DNA of 64,000 nt from Micavibrio_A sp964539025 (GCA_964539025.1 CAZIFA010000003.1:186001-250000); one strand, 5' to 3'. Positions 10,179 to 20,214 are shown, numbered from the stretch's first letter. The notes: generated by a model from the letters alone, not told the origin. A program made the numbers and translations.

Positions 10179-11884
10179 TAGGCGATGCGATTGCGAGGGA
10201 CGATGCGTTAAGACCGGAAGGCTACAAGATCAATTTAACCGATCTGCTTCTCTCCAGTCTGACCATAAACATTCTCTCGCTCGCTTTGCCTACGATGACA
10301 CTGCAAGTATACGACCGCATCCTGCCCAATCCGGGCTCTGGTACGTTGCCCGTTCTAATCACGGGTGTTTGTATCGCCGTCATTCTTGAAACTGTTATGC
10401 GCCTTGCCCGCGCCTATGGTATGGGCTGGTCGGGCGCCGCCTATGAACACCGCCTGTCCTGTCAGGCGATGAATCACATCCTGCGCTCCGATCTTGCTGC
10501 GCCTGTCACCTACGGCATCGGCGAACATATGAACCGTCTGGCCTCCATCGGTCGCCTGCGTGATTTCTACAACGGCTACTCGGCGATCACGATCTTCGAA
10601 CTTTTGTTCGTACCACTTTATATCGGCCTGATCGCCTATATCGCAGGCCCCCTGACAGTCGTACCTGTCGCTGTGTTGATGATTTTTACGATTGTCGCTT
10701 TTATGGAAGGTAAAAACCTACGCCGAGCCCTTGAAACACGCGATGAAATAGACGACCGGCGTTATAACTTTTTGATCGAAAGCCTTGAAGGAATACACAG
10801 CCTTAAATCCTTCGGCCTCGAAAACATCTTCTCCCGCCGCTATGAGGCGCTGGAAGAAAAATCGACGATCGCAAATTTTCGGGTAACCGAAGATTCAGCC
10901 CGCGCCTTCGACACGGCTTCTATTTTTTCCCATCTTATGGTGGCCGGAGTTATCGGCGCGGGCGCAGTCTTCGTTCTGCACGGCATAATCTCAACCGGCG
11001 CGCTCATCGCCACAATTTTGCTTTCGGGCCGTATCATGCAGCCGGTGCAACGGGCGCTGGGCCTGTGGGCGAAGTATCAGGATTACACGCTTTCGCGCCA
11101 GAAGGTCGAAGGCATTTTTGAAATTCCCCTTCATCCCTCAATCCCTGGTGAAGGGGAAGCCCCGGCGCGCGAAGGAACATTGCACCTCGACAATGTTTCC
11201 TTCCGCCGCTCGGATGCTTCGCCGTGGCTTCTCCAGAACGTAAATTTCAGGCTGGAAAAAGGGGAATGTATCAGCGTCTCTTCTGACCACACACCATCTC
11301 TTGCCGCATTTTTGGACATTATCGGCGGTATATACGCTCCGACATCCGGTAACGTCATCGTCGATGAACGCAATATCCTCCGCTATTCCTCAAAAGACCT
11401 GATCAACCATGTCGGCTATATCCAGTCCGATGGCGTTATCTTCCGTGGCACAATCCGCGACAATCTTACCTGCTTTGGCCTTATCCCGGATGACAAAGTT
11501 CAGGAAATGGCCGCGCTGTTCCAGATAGACAAAGATATCGCGAGCCTGCCCGCAGGTTTCGACACGTTCCTGAACGGCAACGCCACTGATACTATTCCCC
11601 CGGGCCTCAAGCAGCGCATTTCCATGGTGCGTGTTCTGGCTCCAAAACCCCGCATCATCATCTTCGATAACGCCGATCGCGCGCTTGATCGCGATGGCTA
11701 CAACCTAGTCTACAATCTTCTCGCACGCCTTATCGGCAAAGCAACCCTCATCATCTCCTCCGATGACCACAACCTCACCTCCCAAGCCTCCAGAACATTT
11801 AAAATCGAAAAAGGCACCCTCACCGAAACAATCAAGGCTGAATCCACCCGTAAAAATATGACCCTGAAGGAGCTGCGCCTTTGA
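10175..11884 (+). CDS. Type I secretion ABC subunit A with degenerate nucleotide-binding domain
   Basis: A 569-residue ABC exporter: a transmembrane domain to about residue 310 (starting KINLTDLLLSSLTINILSLA, as in PrtD/HlyB-type transporters), then an ATPase domain. The ATPase motifs are ruined. The Walker A position (about 368-376) reads VSSDHTPSL with no GKS/T. The signature LSGGQ is IPPGL (475-479). Walker B ends IIIFDN (498-499), losing the catalytic Glu. The switch His is absent (SSDDHN). The Q-loop region (YIQSDGVIFRGTIRDNL) is kept. The frame is otherwise intact, so this is a conserved structural half rather than a pseudogene. It overlaps the substrate gene by 4 bp and the second ABC gene by 4 bp, and presumably forms a heterodimer with the latter. 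Confidence 0.88.
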   Translation: MIGDAIARDDALRPEGYKINLTDLLLSSLTINILSLALPTMTLQVYDRILPNPGSGTLPVLITGVCIAVILETVMRLARAYGMGWSGAAYEHRLSCQAMNHILRSDLAAPVTYGIGEHMNRLASIGRLRDFYNGYSAITIFELLFVPLYIGLIAYIAGPLTVVPVAVLMIFTIVAFMEGKNLRRALETRDEIDDRRYNFLIESLEGIHSLKSFGLENIFSRRYEALEEKSTIANFRVTEDSARAFDTASIFSHLMVAGVIGAGAVFVLHGIISTGALIATILLSGRIMQPVQRALGLWAKYQDYTLSRQKVEGIFEIPLHPSIPGEGEAPAREGTLHLDNVSFRRSDASPWLLQNVNFRLEKGECISVSSDHTPSLAAFLDIIGGIYAPTSGNVIVDERNILRYSSKDLINHVGYIQSDGVIFRGTIRDNLTCFGLIPDDKVQEMAALFQIDKDIASLPAGFDTFLNGNATDTIPPGLKQRISMVRVLAPKPRIIIFDNADRALDRDGYNLVYNLLARLIGKATLIISSDDHNLTSQASRTFKIEKGTLTETIKAESTRKNMTLKELRL

Positions 11885-14076
11885 ATAAATTCAGTAACCC
11901 AAAAGATATTCCTGCTGACAGGCTGGAACCAGTCGAACGCATGATAAAAACCATGCAGCAATCCGGAATCAAGGCCTTCGCGAATTGCGATGTGTGGGAA
12001 AGCTGCCTGTGCGCCCTTGTCCTAGCACTGGAACCGAAATGCAAGACTTATCGCTTTATGGAGGCCCTACCCTTCGGTCGTGACGGATACGATGAATCCG
12101 ATATCCTCAACACTCTGGCGCGGCTCGGCTACTTCTCACGCCAGATCCCCATTAAGATCAACGAAATCGACGAACGCCTCTTCCCCTCTTTATTCATTCA
12201 AAAAGATGGGACCCCCATCATCCTCGTGATGCAGGAAGGCGAACGCATCAAAGTTTTTAAAAACCATACGCTGACCTATCTTTACAAAGAGCAGCTATCG
12301 TCGGATCAGGGCCGTGCCATCCTCTTCGAGCGCTACGATGAAAACAAACCTGCCACCTCCAAATTCATGCGGGCGGGAACAAACTTTGGTTGGTTTCGTG
12401 CGCTTCTAGGGCGCTTCAAAGGGACATTCGCGCAAATTCTGACCGCTGGCCTCGTCATCAACATCATATCTCTGACCACGCCGCTGATGATTATGTTGGT
12501 CTATAACCGCGTGATCGCAACGGGAACTATCGACGTTCTACCCATGGTGCTGTTTGGCATGTTTCTCGCCGCCGCGTTCGAAGCTGTGCTTCGCGCCATT
12601 CGCTCGCGTGGCCTCGCCTGGATCGCTGCCCGTATGGATAATATCGTCGGCAATCGCATTTTTTCACATTTGATCGGCCTTTCACCGGCCCTGATAGAAC
12701 GGGCATCCGTCGCAGCTCAGATCGCACGCATTAAAACATTCGAATCCATCCGCGATTTCTTCTGTGGTTCCGTATTTCTATCGATGATCGAAATGCCTTT
12801 CGTCGTTATTGCTGCTATCGCCATTTATTTTGTGGCTGGAAACCTAGTCTTCGTACCGCTCGCCATGGCTGCGTTATATACAGGTATGTTTTTTCTTATC
12901 TACCACCAAGTTAAAAAATCGATCCGCATCGCCGCCAAGACCAGTTCTGCCCGCCAGCAGTTCGCCATCGAAGCGTTCGAAAAAATTCGTGGTGTGCGCT
13001 CTTACGGTCTGACCAATCTCTGGGAAGCGAAATTCCGCGATCTTTCTGGAAAAGAAATGGTTGCACACTTCAAACTGAATTTTCTTGGCATGGCCGGGGA
13101 AACGCTTGGCAACGCGCTAACCGTGCTTTCCGCCATTCTAACCATCAGCTTCGGTGCGCACATGATCTGGGCAGGGACGCTCACAACCGGTGGCTTAGTT
13201 GCCGCCATGATCCTTGTCTGGCGCGTCATCACGCCGTTTTATTCCTTATGCACGATGATTCCGCGTTTAGAGCAGTTGCGCTACAGCATTATCCAAGTTA
13301 ATACTTTGATGGATATAGACACCGAGGACAAAGAAAACCATTCCGCCTCTATCCTAGCGGCGATCAAAGGGAATATAAGCTTTACAAACGTTTCCCTGCG
13401 CTATCAGGAAGAACATGAAGAAGTCTTCTCTCATATCAGTTTCGAAGCGCGTCAGGGAGATTTAGTTGTTATCACTGGCGACAACGGATCGGGTAAATCT
13501 AGCCTGCTCAAGGTTATCAAAGGCCTATACAAAGCCAAAACAGGATCAGTGCAGGTAGACGGATTCGATATTCGCCAGCTCGATGCCCATTCGCTGCGCA
13601 AACAAATTGCCTATATCCCCCAGCAATATGATTTCTTCGAAGGCTCCATCTTGGAAAACCTACGCTTTTGTAACCCGATTGCCACACTTGATGATATCCA
13701 TGCAGCGCTTGATCTTTCCTGCGCAATAGAAGAAATAGAGCTACTTCCACAGAAACTGGATACCCCGATCAACCGTTACAGTATTAACACCTTACCCGCC
13801 AATCTGGCGCCGCGCCTGTCACTCACAAGGCTCTATCTACATACTGCACCCATCCTTCTGATAGATGAGATATCGAACACTATCCTGTCTGGCAAAGCGG
13901 GCCGCAATTTACGTGATTATCTTGCGCGCAACAAAGGCAAGCGGACCTGCATGATGGTAACCTACCGTGAAGATTTCCTGAAAATGGCCGATACAATCGT
14001 CCTGCTTAAACGCGGCGGCAATGCCGTCATTGGCACACCCGATAAAATGATGAATCTTATACTGGAGGCCGCATGA
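11881..14076 (+). CDS. Type I secretion ABC subunit B with C39-like N-terminal domain
   Basis: A 731-residue ABC exporter subunit starting at TTG, which overlaps the previous gene's TGA (TTGA). Residues 1-150 resemble the peptidase-like C39 domain seen in HlyB-type transporters (FLPSLFIQKDG-type segment, VMQEGERIKVF); no clear catalytic Cys-His arrangement is visible, so it is probably a non-proteolytic docking domain. The membrane domain spans about 180-460. The ATPase has an intact Walker A (GDNGSGKSS, Lys539) and Walker B (LLIDE, Glu663), but the signature is LPANL (638-642) and the H-loop His is Tyr (VTYRED). It complements the dead P-loop of subunit A, giving at most one working composite site. 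Confidence 0.88.
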   Translation: MNKFSNPKDIPADRLEPVERMIKTMQQSGIKAFANCDVWESCLCALVLALEPKCKTYRFMEALPFGRDGYDESDILNTLARLGYFSRQIPIKINEIDERLFPSLFIQKDGTPIILVMQEGERIKVFKNHTLTYLYKEQLSSDQGRAILFERYDENKPATSKFMRAGTNFGWFRALLGRFKGTFAQILTAGLVINIISLTTPLMIMLVYNRVIATGTIDVLPMVLFGMFLAAAFEAVLRAIRSRGLAWIAARMDNIVGNRIFSHLIGLSPALIERASVAAQIARIKTFESIRDFFCGSVFLSMIEMPFVVIAAIAIYFVAGNLVFVPLAMAALYTGMFFLIYHQVKKSIRIAAKTSSARQQFAIEAFEKIRGVRSYGLTNLWEAKFRDLSGKEMVAHFKLNFLGMAGETLGNALTVLSAILTISFGAHMIWAGTLTTGGLVAAMILVWRVITPFYSLCTMIPRLEQLRYSIIQVNTLMDIDTEDKENHSASILAAIKGNISFTNVSLRYQEEHEEVFSHISFEARQGDLVVITGDNGSGKSSLLKVIKGLYKAKTGSVQVDGFDIRQLDAHSLRKQIAYIPQQYDFFEGSILENLRFCNPIATLDDIHAALDLSCAIEEIELLPQKLDTPINRYSINTLPANLAPRLSLTRLYLHTAPILLIDEISNTILSGKAGRNLRDYLARNKGKRTCMMVTYREDFLKMADTIVLLKRGGNAVIGTPDKMMNLILEAA

Positions 14077-15389
14077 TAAAAACATCCGATTCCCAAATCC
14101 GCCATCTATCACAGGCTATCCAGCTTGAAGAAGCGGTCAATCCCGCGATACTGCGTACGACGATGCTGACCATCAGCATCACAATCCTTGCCTTCACCGC
14201 ATGGTCCGGCTTCACCAACATCAACGAAGTCGCGCGTACGCCCGGCGAAATCGTCCCTAACGGCTATCAACAGGTCGTACAGCATCTGGAAGGCGGCATC
14301 GTCAAAAAAATCGATGTTGCCGAAGGCGATGTCGTCAAACAGGGGCAGGTCCTGATAGAGCTCGATGGCTCCGGCGTTCAGGAAGATTTGCAACGCGCCA
14401 AAAATAAACAGGCATCTTTGGCCATGCAAGAAGAACGCCTGCGCGCCTATATTGAAAAGCGCGAACCTGATTTTTCCGTCTTCCCTCAAAATGACGCCGT
14501 TTCCGTGAAGGATCAGCAAAGCTTCTTCGAAACGATGGAAAGCAACAATGAAGAAGAAAAAAAAGTCATTGAGGAACAAATAAACCAGAAAAGACGTACG
14601 ATCGGAAGTCTGCAAGCAGAGCTTTCTACCGCCCGCAAAAATCTGGAAATTTCCACCAAGCTTTATGATCGCCGTGAACAACTGCACGCCAAGGGATTCC
14701 TATCAGAAACAAAATACCTCGAAGCACAGCAGGGTCTAAACAACATCAAGGGCGATATTACTCAGATTCAAAACCGCATATCCGTCGCTAATGCGGAAAT
14801 CAGCGAATACCGGAATCGTCTCTCCTCCCTGGGCTTCAGCCAGCATGACCGCATCAATGAACGGCTTGACGCCATTATCGCCGAAAAAGCGCAAAATGAT
14901 GAACAACTGCAAAAAATGCAGGATCGCAGCGGTCGTCTTCTCATCCACGCGCCTGTGAACGGCATCGTCAAAGGCTTGGCCGTGAACACGATAGGTGCCA
15001 TCGCCCGTCCCGGTGAAACGCTGATGGAAATCGTACCTATAAATGATGAGCTGGTAGTCCAAGTCAAAATTCCGCCACAGCATATCGGCCACTTGAAGGT
15101 GGGTCAGCCCGTCAAAGTCAAATTGAGCAGTTATGACTTCGCCCGCTATGGCTTGCTGAACGGTACGCTCGAACAAATTTCTGCCACCACTTTTACTGGC
15201 GAAAGTGGTGAACGCTATTATCAAGGTAAAATCAAACTCGAACACAACTATGTCGGCAAGAACAAGGACAACCTAGTCGTGCCGGGCATGACCGTGATGG
15301 CCGAAATCATCACAGGCGAAAAGACCATTCTTCAGTATCTCTTAAAACCAATCCACAACTCACTAAAAACGGCGTTCAGCGAACGATAG
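14073..15389 (+). CDS. HlyD-family type I secretion membrane fusion protein
   Basis: A 438-residue adaptor of the type I exporter. It has a short cytoplasmic N-terminus, one membrane anchor at about residues 28-48 (TTMLTISITILAFTAWSGF), then the first lipoyl half (VVQHLEGGIVKKIDVAEGDV). A long charged alpha-helical hairpin runs to about residue 280, followed by the second lipoyl half (LLIHAPVNGIVKGLAVNTIG) and the beta-barrel. VVQHLEGGIV is the typical signature of PrtE/HlyD relatives. It overlaps the ABC gene by 4 bp and is therefore translationally coupled. It links the ABC pair to a TolC channel, probably the product of 6573-7898. Confidence 0.94.
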   Translation: MIKTSDSQIRHLSQAIQLEEAVNPAILRTTMLTISITILAFTAWSGFTNINEVARTPGEIVPNGYQQVVQHLEGGIVKKIDVAEGDVVKQGQVLIELDGSGVQEDLQRAKNKQASLAMQEERLRAYIEKREPDFSVFPQNDAVSVKDQQSFFETMESNNEEEKKVIEEQINQKRRTIGSLQAELSTARKNLEISTKLYDRREQLHAKGFLSETKYLEAQQGLNNIKGDITQIQNRISVANAEISEYRNRLSSLGFSQHDRINERLDAIIAEKAQNDEQLQKMQDRSGRLLIHAPVNGIVKGLAVNTIGAIARPGETLMEIVPINDELVVQVKIPPQHIGHLKVGQPVKVKLSSYDFARYGLLNGTLEQISATTFTGESGERYYQGKIKLEHNYVGKNKDNLVVPGMTVMAEIITGEKTILQYLLKPIHNSLKTAFSER

Positions 15390-15407
15390 AAAACCAAAGG
15401 GATAAAA

Positions 15408-16364
15408 ATGCCGCAAGCCATCGACAACAACATTGTGCCTTTTTTACGAAAGGGAAACCAACCCCTGACAATCCTTGTCGTAGAAGACAACCGGATCGAA
15501 CGTATGTTCATGGAAGAACAGATCAGAGATCTGGGGCATGGCATGCTTACCGCCGAAAACGGCCAACAAGCGCTTGATATGCTTAAAATGCCCGAAAGCA
15601 AGATTGACGTCATCCTGATGGATAGAATGATGCCCGTTATGGATGGCATGGCCGCGGTTCTAAGGATCAAGGAAGATCCGGCGCTGCGCCGCATTCCCAT
15701 CGTGATGATTACCGGCGCCGCCAGTGCGCGGGAAGTACAAGAAGGGCTTGATGCTGGTGTCTTTTACTATTTGGCCAAACCAGTCGATGAAGCCGTTTTG
15801 AAATCCGTATTATCCGCCGCCACCCGCGAGGCGAGCCAGAACCGCGCACTGAGTGAAGAGTTAGCCCGGCATAAATCCAGTTTTAACCTGATCCAAACTT
15901 GCAAATTCCACTTCAGCACACTGGAAGAAGCAGAATCTCTTGCCGCCTTCATGGCCCATTGTTTTCCCGATCCCCAGCGCGTCCTGCCCGGCCTCGCTGA
16001 AATCATGATTAACGCGATAGAACACGGAACTTATGAAATCGGATATGAGCGTAAATCACAGTTGATTGAGGCGGGCACCATTCTTGCCGAAATTCATCGG
16101 CGTCAATCGCTGCCGGAATATAGAGGCCGCTTCGTCGAAGCTGTTATAACACATAAAGACAACGGCGTTTACGCTGTTATCACTGACCAGGGTACCGGCT
16201 TCAACTGGCGTCGTTTCATGAGTATTGAGCCCTCTCGCGCCAAAGATAATCACGGACGCGGCATTGCGCAAGCCAATGCACTCAGCTTCGACAAGCTAAC
16301 CTTTAACGAAAAGGGCAATCAGGCCATAGTCTTCGTGAGCAAGGATAAACAGATACAATGGTGA
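15408..16364 (+). CDS. Response regulator with C-terminal RsbW-like ATPase domain
   Basis: A 318-residue protein with an N-terminal receiver domain (residues 20-140; acidic pair in VVEDN, phospho-acceptor Asp72 in ILMDRMMP, Lys in YYLAKPVD). A C-terminal GHKL/HATPase module follows, with N-box EIMINAIEHG, G1 DQGTGFNW and G2 HGRGIA. There is no HisKA domain, so the ATPase part resembles anti-sigma/serine kinases of the RsbW type rather than a histidine kinase. It lies 18 bp after the HlyD gene and overlaps the hybrid kinase start by 7 bp, so it belongs to the secretion operon. A phosphorylation-switched partner of the kinase downstream is likely; its target is unknown. Confidence 0.88.
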   Translation: MPQAIDNNIVPFLRKGNQPLTILVVEDNRIERMFMEEQIRDLGHGMLTAENGQQALDMLKMPESKIDVILMDRMMPVMDGMAAVLRIKEDPALRRIPIVMITGAASAREVQEGLDAGVFYYLAKPVDEAVLKSVLSAATREASQNRALSEELARHKSSFNLIQTCKFHFSTLEEAESLAAFMAHCFPDPQRVLPGLAEIMINAIEHGTYEIGYERKSQLIEAGTILAEIHRRQSLPEYRGRFVEAVITHKDNGVYAVITDQGTGFNWRRFMSIEPSRAKDNHGRGIAQANALSFDKLTFNEKGNQAIVFVSKDKQIQW

Positions 16365-19300
16365 CGCCGATCGGTAAATCTTTCCCCTATCTCATCTTGT
16401 TTGCCGGGATATCACTGTGGATTGCCAGCACCGTAACAGCCTGCGTCTACGGTTATAGAGGTTATCAAGAAGCATCAAAGAGTGATGCACAGGACATTAT
16501 CTACCGCATTCAAAATTATTTCGATGCCTATCAGGATCTCATTACAAATTTTTATGCTCTTCACGAATCCAGCGATTACGTCACAAAAATGGAAGCTGAA
16601 CGTTTCTTTAAAAGCTGGCAAAACCATCACTTCTCCAAGTTCAAAAGAGATGGGATCGTGCTTTTTGGCTGGCACTCTCTTGAAAACACGTCAAAGGATA
16701 GCTTCTACAGCGTTATACGCACGACAGAGAAAATAGATGTTACATTTCAAAATGTCTCCGCTAAAGACCTGAGACCTTCAAGTAACTCTGATTTTGATAT
16801 ATCCCATGATGTACCGTATCTCTATATTAATAAACACAATAAGTTTAACGATCTTATCTTAAGCAAAAGATTCGAGCGGGAGAAACCCCCGTCTCGTAAA
16901 GGCCATATCTTCTTTGTTATTGATAAAAATATAATCGAGAGCGAAATCAGAAATTTATATTTAAATTATAATCAAAGATTTTTATTTTCTCTTATGTGGG
17001 ATGCGCCAAGCCATAGCGTCATACAAAACCCAGATAATGCCCATGTCCATCATCTCATTTTTGGCAACAAGGAAATTGAACTAAAATTAAAGCTCAGAGA
17101 TAACTGGAACATTTTAGGCCCTGAAAATATGATCGGCATATTGACCGGAATATTCGGGTTTTCCATCGTTGTTTTGCTCTTTTTGTATTTGCGGGCTGTC
17201 AGCCAAAGATCAGCCTTTTTCAAAATCGCCAAAGAAAATGCGGAGCGAGCGCTGGGCGAACAAACAAATTTCTATGAAAATATTGTTCAGAATCTTCCGG
17301 GAATCCTGTTCGTAAAAGATGTTAAAAACAGTTTTCAGTATCACATGTTCAACAAGGAAGCTGAAAAATTCTTCGGCTATCCCTCCGAAGCGATGGTCGG
17401 CAAATTCGATAAAGATTATTATAAAGATGAAGAAGCGGATTTTTTCAGGATTATGGACGAAGCAACGATGAATGGTCATAAGGTCATAGACATTCCCTGT
17501 GAAATCGTTACCACCCCTTCGGGTGAAAAATTTCTGCACACACGCAAAGTGCCCATTTATGACATCGAGGGGAACCCGCAATATCTTGTAGGCCTTTCCG
17601 AAGATATTACGCAGCGCAAGAAGAACGAAATGGAGATCAACGAATATCGCCATAATCTGGAACGGATGGTGGATGAACGGACCCATAAACTGAAAATTGC
17701 CACCGCTAAGGCCGAAGAGGCAAACCGTTTAAAATCCGAATTTCTGGCAACAATGAGTCACGAGATACGCTCACCGATGAGCGGCGTTCTGGGCATGGCG
17801 GAACTCCTGCTCGACACACCGCTAACGCTGGAGCAAAAAGGGCTCACTAAAACTATTTTGAACTCCGGCGAAGTCCTGCTTAATATTATCGAAGATATTC
17901 TTGATTTTTCGAAGATCGAAGCCAACAAGCTTGAACTGGACCCCATCGCCGTAAACATGATGGAGCTGGTGGACGATGTTTGCATTCTCTATGCTTCCCG
18001 CGCGCGCGACAAGGCGCTGGAGATCGTCGTCTATTACACGCCGGGCAGCGAGCAATTTGTTTACGCCGATCCAACTCGCGTGCGGCAGATACTGGGCAAC
18101 CTTCTGAACAACGCTATTAAGTTCACGCAAGAAGGCCATATCATTATCAGCGTCCGAGAGGAAAAAGACGAAACCCTCCCTGAAGACAAGGTGCATCTGA
18201 TCTTTAGCGTGGAAGACACCGGTATAGGTATAGAGGAAAAAGATAAAGACATTATCTTTGAAAAATTTTCACAGGCCAATTCATCGACCACGCGCAATTA
18301 TGGGGGCACGGGCCTGGGTCTTTCCATCTGCCGCAAGCTGGTTGAGATGATGGGCGGGCAAATTACGGTTTCCAGCACGGTCAGTAAAGGTTCTAAATTC
18401 GAGTTTTCACTGCCGATGACCCGCAACCGCGAGGAAATCGCCTATCATCCATATCCACCTATTCTCAAGAACACGCGTGTGCTTATTGTGGACGATCTTC
18501 CCATCATACGCGCCATACTATCTGAACAACTCTCATTGGCTGAAATACAATGCGATACCGCGTCCAGCGGACACGAAGCGCTGATAAAACTGATGGAAGC
18601 GAAGAACAACAACACTCTGTACGATATGATTATAATCGATTACCTGATGCCCGGCATGAATGGTGAAATGCTGGCCCGTGCGATCAATGACGAACCTGAC
18701 TTCCGCAACATATGCCTTGTCATGCTAACTGCTGCGGGAAATCCGCTGATTGGCGACAGCTTTGCAGAAAAAGGCTTCTCTGCCTATATTGCAAAACCCG
18801 TGCGTGCCTTGGATCTTATCGATACTCTTGCCGTTATATGGGGCAAGTACAAGGACGGGTTTATCGACACGCTGATCCACGTCGATACTGTAAGCATGGG
18901 ATCGCGTCGTGATGCAGATAGCAGCATGCGCCTCGAAGGAGCGCGTATACTTCTTGTTGAAGATAGCCGTCTCAATCAGGCTTTTGCTGAGGAGGTCCTC
19001 TCACAACTCGCCTGCGATGTCGAAACTGTCTCAAACGGGCAGGAGGCTGTTGACATACTGGCCGAACGTGAATTTGATCTCGTGTTGATGGATTGCCAGA
19101 TGCCTATTATGGACGGATTTGAAGCTTCACGTCTTATCACGAAAATGAAACGGGATGGCATCGTCAATAAAGACCTTCCCATTATCGCTCTGACCGCCAA
19201 CGCCATGAAGGGCGACCGCCAGCTCTGCATTGAGGCAGGCATGAGTGATTACATCAGCAAGCCGGTGCGAAAGAAAGAACTGAAAGAAAAAATTTACTAC

Positions 19301-19765
19301 TGGATCAAACATGAAGATATATCGGCCAGTGAGAACATGGAAACAAAGGACCCAACGCCTGCACACACTGCCGCGATGGACGATCAGTTTCCTTTGGAAA
19401 TCCTCGATACCACGGTGTTTGAAGAGGCAAAATCGCTGCTAAAAGATAAATTCGACTTCCTGCTCGACTGTTACATCGACGATGTTGAACTTTATATGAA
19501 AGAGATTCAGGACGCGGTTTCCAGCAAGAACATCGAAGGCATAGTCCGTCCCGCGCACACGATCAAATCGACCAGCAAACGGATGGGGGCTCTGCGCCTC
19601 TCCGACATTGCCAGGGATATAGAACTTGCGGCACGCGAAGCTGCGAATTCGAACGAAGATGCAGGCGTGAATCTCGAAATTCTGGAACGCATCCGCCAGA
19701 TGTCATTTATCTTCGAACAAACCAAACAAACACTGACAGGATCGCCTGCTTCTCGCAGCGCTTAA
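16358..19765 (+). CDS. Hybrid sensor histidine kinase (sensor, PAS, HisKA, HATPase, two REC, Hpt)
   Basis: A 1135-residue membrane kinase. Order: TM1 about 10-30, a periplasmic sensor region with a CHASE-like look (30-265), TM2 about 268-288, a PAS domain about 305-430, then HisKA with His468 in MSHEIRSPMSG. The HATPase domain has DTGIGIEEKD and GGTGLGLSICRK. Receiver 1 (Asp761 in IIIDYLMPG), receiver 2 (Asp912 in LMDCQMPIMDG) and an Hpt domain (His1067 in AHTIKSTSKRMG) follow. This is a complete internal phosphorelay that can hand phosphate to the separate receiver protein encoded just upstream. It is the last gene of the type I secretion operon and overlaps the zur-like gene tail-to-tail by 4 bp. 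Confidence 0.93.
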   Translation: MVTPIGKSFPYLILFAGISLWIASTVTACVYGYRGYQEASKSDAQDIIYRIQNYFDAYQDLITNFYALHESSDYVTKMEAERFFKSWQNHHFSKFKRDGIVLFGWHSLENTSKDSFYSVIRTTEKIDVTFQNVSAKDLRPSSNSDFDISHDVPYLYINKHNKFNDLILSKRFEREKPPSRKGHIFFVIDKNIIESEIRNLYLNYNQRFLFSLMWDAPSHSVIQNPDNAHVHHLIFGNKEIELKLKLRDNWNILGPENMIGILTGIFGFSIVVLLFLYLRAVSQRSAFFKIAKENAERALGEQTNFYENIVQNLPGILFVKDVKNSFQYHMFNKEAEKFFGYPSEAMVGKFDKDYYKDEEADFFRIMDEATMNGHKVIDIPCEIVTTPSGEKFLHTRKVPIYDIEGNPQYLVGLSEDITQRKKNEMEINEYRHNLERMVDERTHKLKIATAKAEEANRLKSEFLATMSHEIRSPMSGVLGMAELLLDTPLTLEQKGLTKTILNSGEVLLNIIEDILDFSKIEANKLELDPIAVNMMELVDDVCILYASRARDKALEIVVYYTPGSEQFVYADPTRVRQILGNLLNNAIKFTQEGHIIISVREEKDETLPEDKVHLIFSVEDTGIGIEEKDKDIIFEKFSQANSSTTRNYGGTGLGLSICRKLVEMMGGQITVSSTVSKGSKFEFSLPMTRNREEIAYHPYPPILKNTRVLIVDDLPIIRAILSEQLSLAEIQCDTASSGHEALIKLMEAKNNNTLYDMIIIDYLMPGMNGEMLARAINDEPDFRNICLVMLTAAGNPLIGDSFAEKGFSAYIAKPVRALDLIDTLAVIWGKYKDGFIDTLIHVDTVSMGSRRDADSSMRLEGARILLVEDSRLNQAFAEEVLSQLACDVETVSNGQEAVDILAEREFDLVLMDCQMPIMDGFEASRLITKMKRDGIVNKDLPIIALTANAMKGDRQLCIEAGMSDYISKPVRKKELKEKIYYWIKHEDISASENMETKDPTPAHTAAMDDQFPLEILDTTVFEEAKSLLKDKFDFLLDCYIDDVELYMKEIQDAVSSKNIEGIVRPAHTIKSTSKRMGALRLSDIARDIELAAREAANSNEDAGVNLEILERIRQMSFIFEQTKQTLTGSPASRSA

Positions 19766-20214
19766 GAACAGCTCTTGCATGTGCCGTGCAATTCGGCGTC
19801 CCAGCGCGTCAAAGTAAATCCGGCGTCTTTGGCACGGCCCGCAAGGTCTTGGGGAATCTGACACAGATGCGCTTCTACGACCGTACCGCAGGAATCGCAC
19901 ACCATGAATTGCGATCCGGCGTGGCGGTGATCGGTGTCACACAGAACATAGGCGTTCAGGCTCTCGATCCGGTGGATCAGCCCCTCTTCCATCAGGAACT
20001 CGATGGCGCGGTACGCCGTCGGCGGCTTGGGATCGTTGATATATTGGCCCAGCGCTTCAAGAATGTCATAGGCGCCCATCGGCCTTTTTGCGCCCGCGAC
20101 GATTTCAAGCACGTGACGGCGCGAATCGGTGAAACGGACTCCCCGTTCCTTGCACTCGCCTTCCACCTGTTTCACCAGTTTGGCGATGTCATTCTTATTC
20201 ATTTGCTTGACCAT
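19762..20214 (-). CDS. Fur-family transcriptional regulator, Zur-like
   Basis: A 150-residue Fur-family repressor. The winged-helix part contains GVRFTDSRRHVLEIVAG and PPTAYRAIEFLMEEGLIHRI. The dimerization/metal part has the DTDHRHAGSQFMVCDSCG cluster and ends HGTCKSCS, i.e. two CxxC pairs for structural zinc. The RxxVLEIV and PxxAYRA elements and the truncated His-rich centre fit Zur better than Fur or PerR. In alphaproteobacteria Zur represses zinc uptake genes; none are in this window. Two in-frame starts are possible (20214 or the Met four residues later); neither has a strong ribosome-binding site. The family is sure, the metal inferred. Confidence 0.88.
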   Translation of the reverse strand: MVKQMNKNDIAKLVKQVEGECKERGVRFTDSRRHVLEIVAGAKRPMGAYDILEALGQYINDPKPPTAYRAIEFLMEEGLIHRIESLNAYVLCDTDHRHAGSQFMVCDSCGTVVEAHLCQIPQDLAGRAKDAGFTLTRWDAELHGTCKSCS

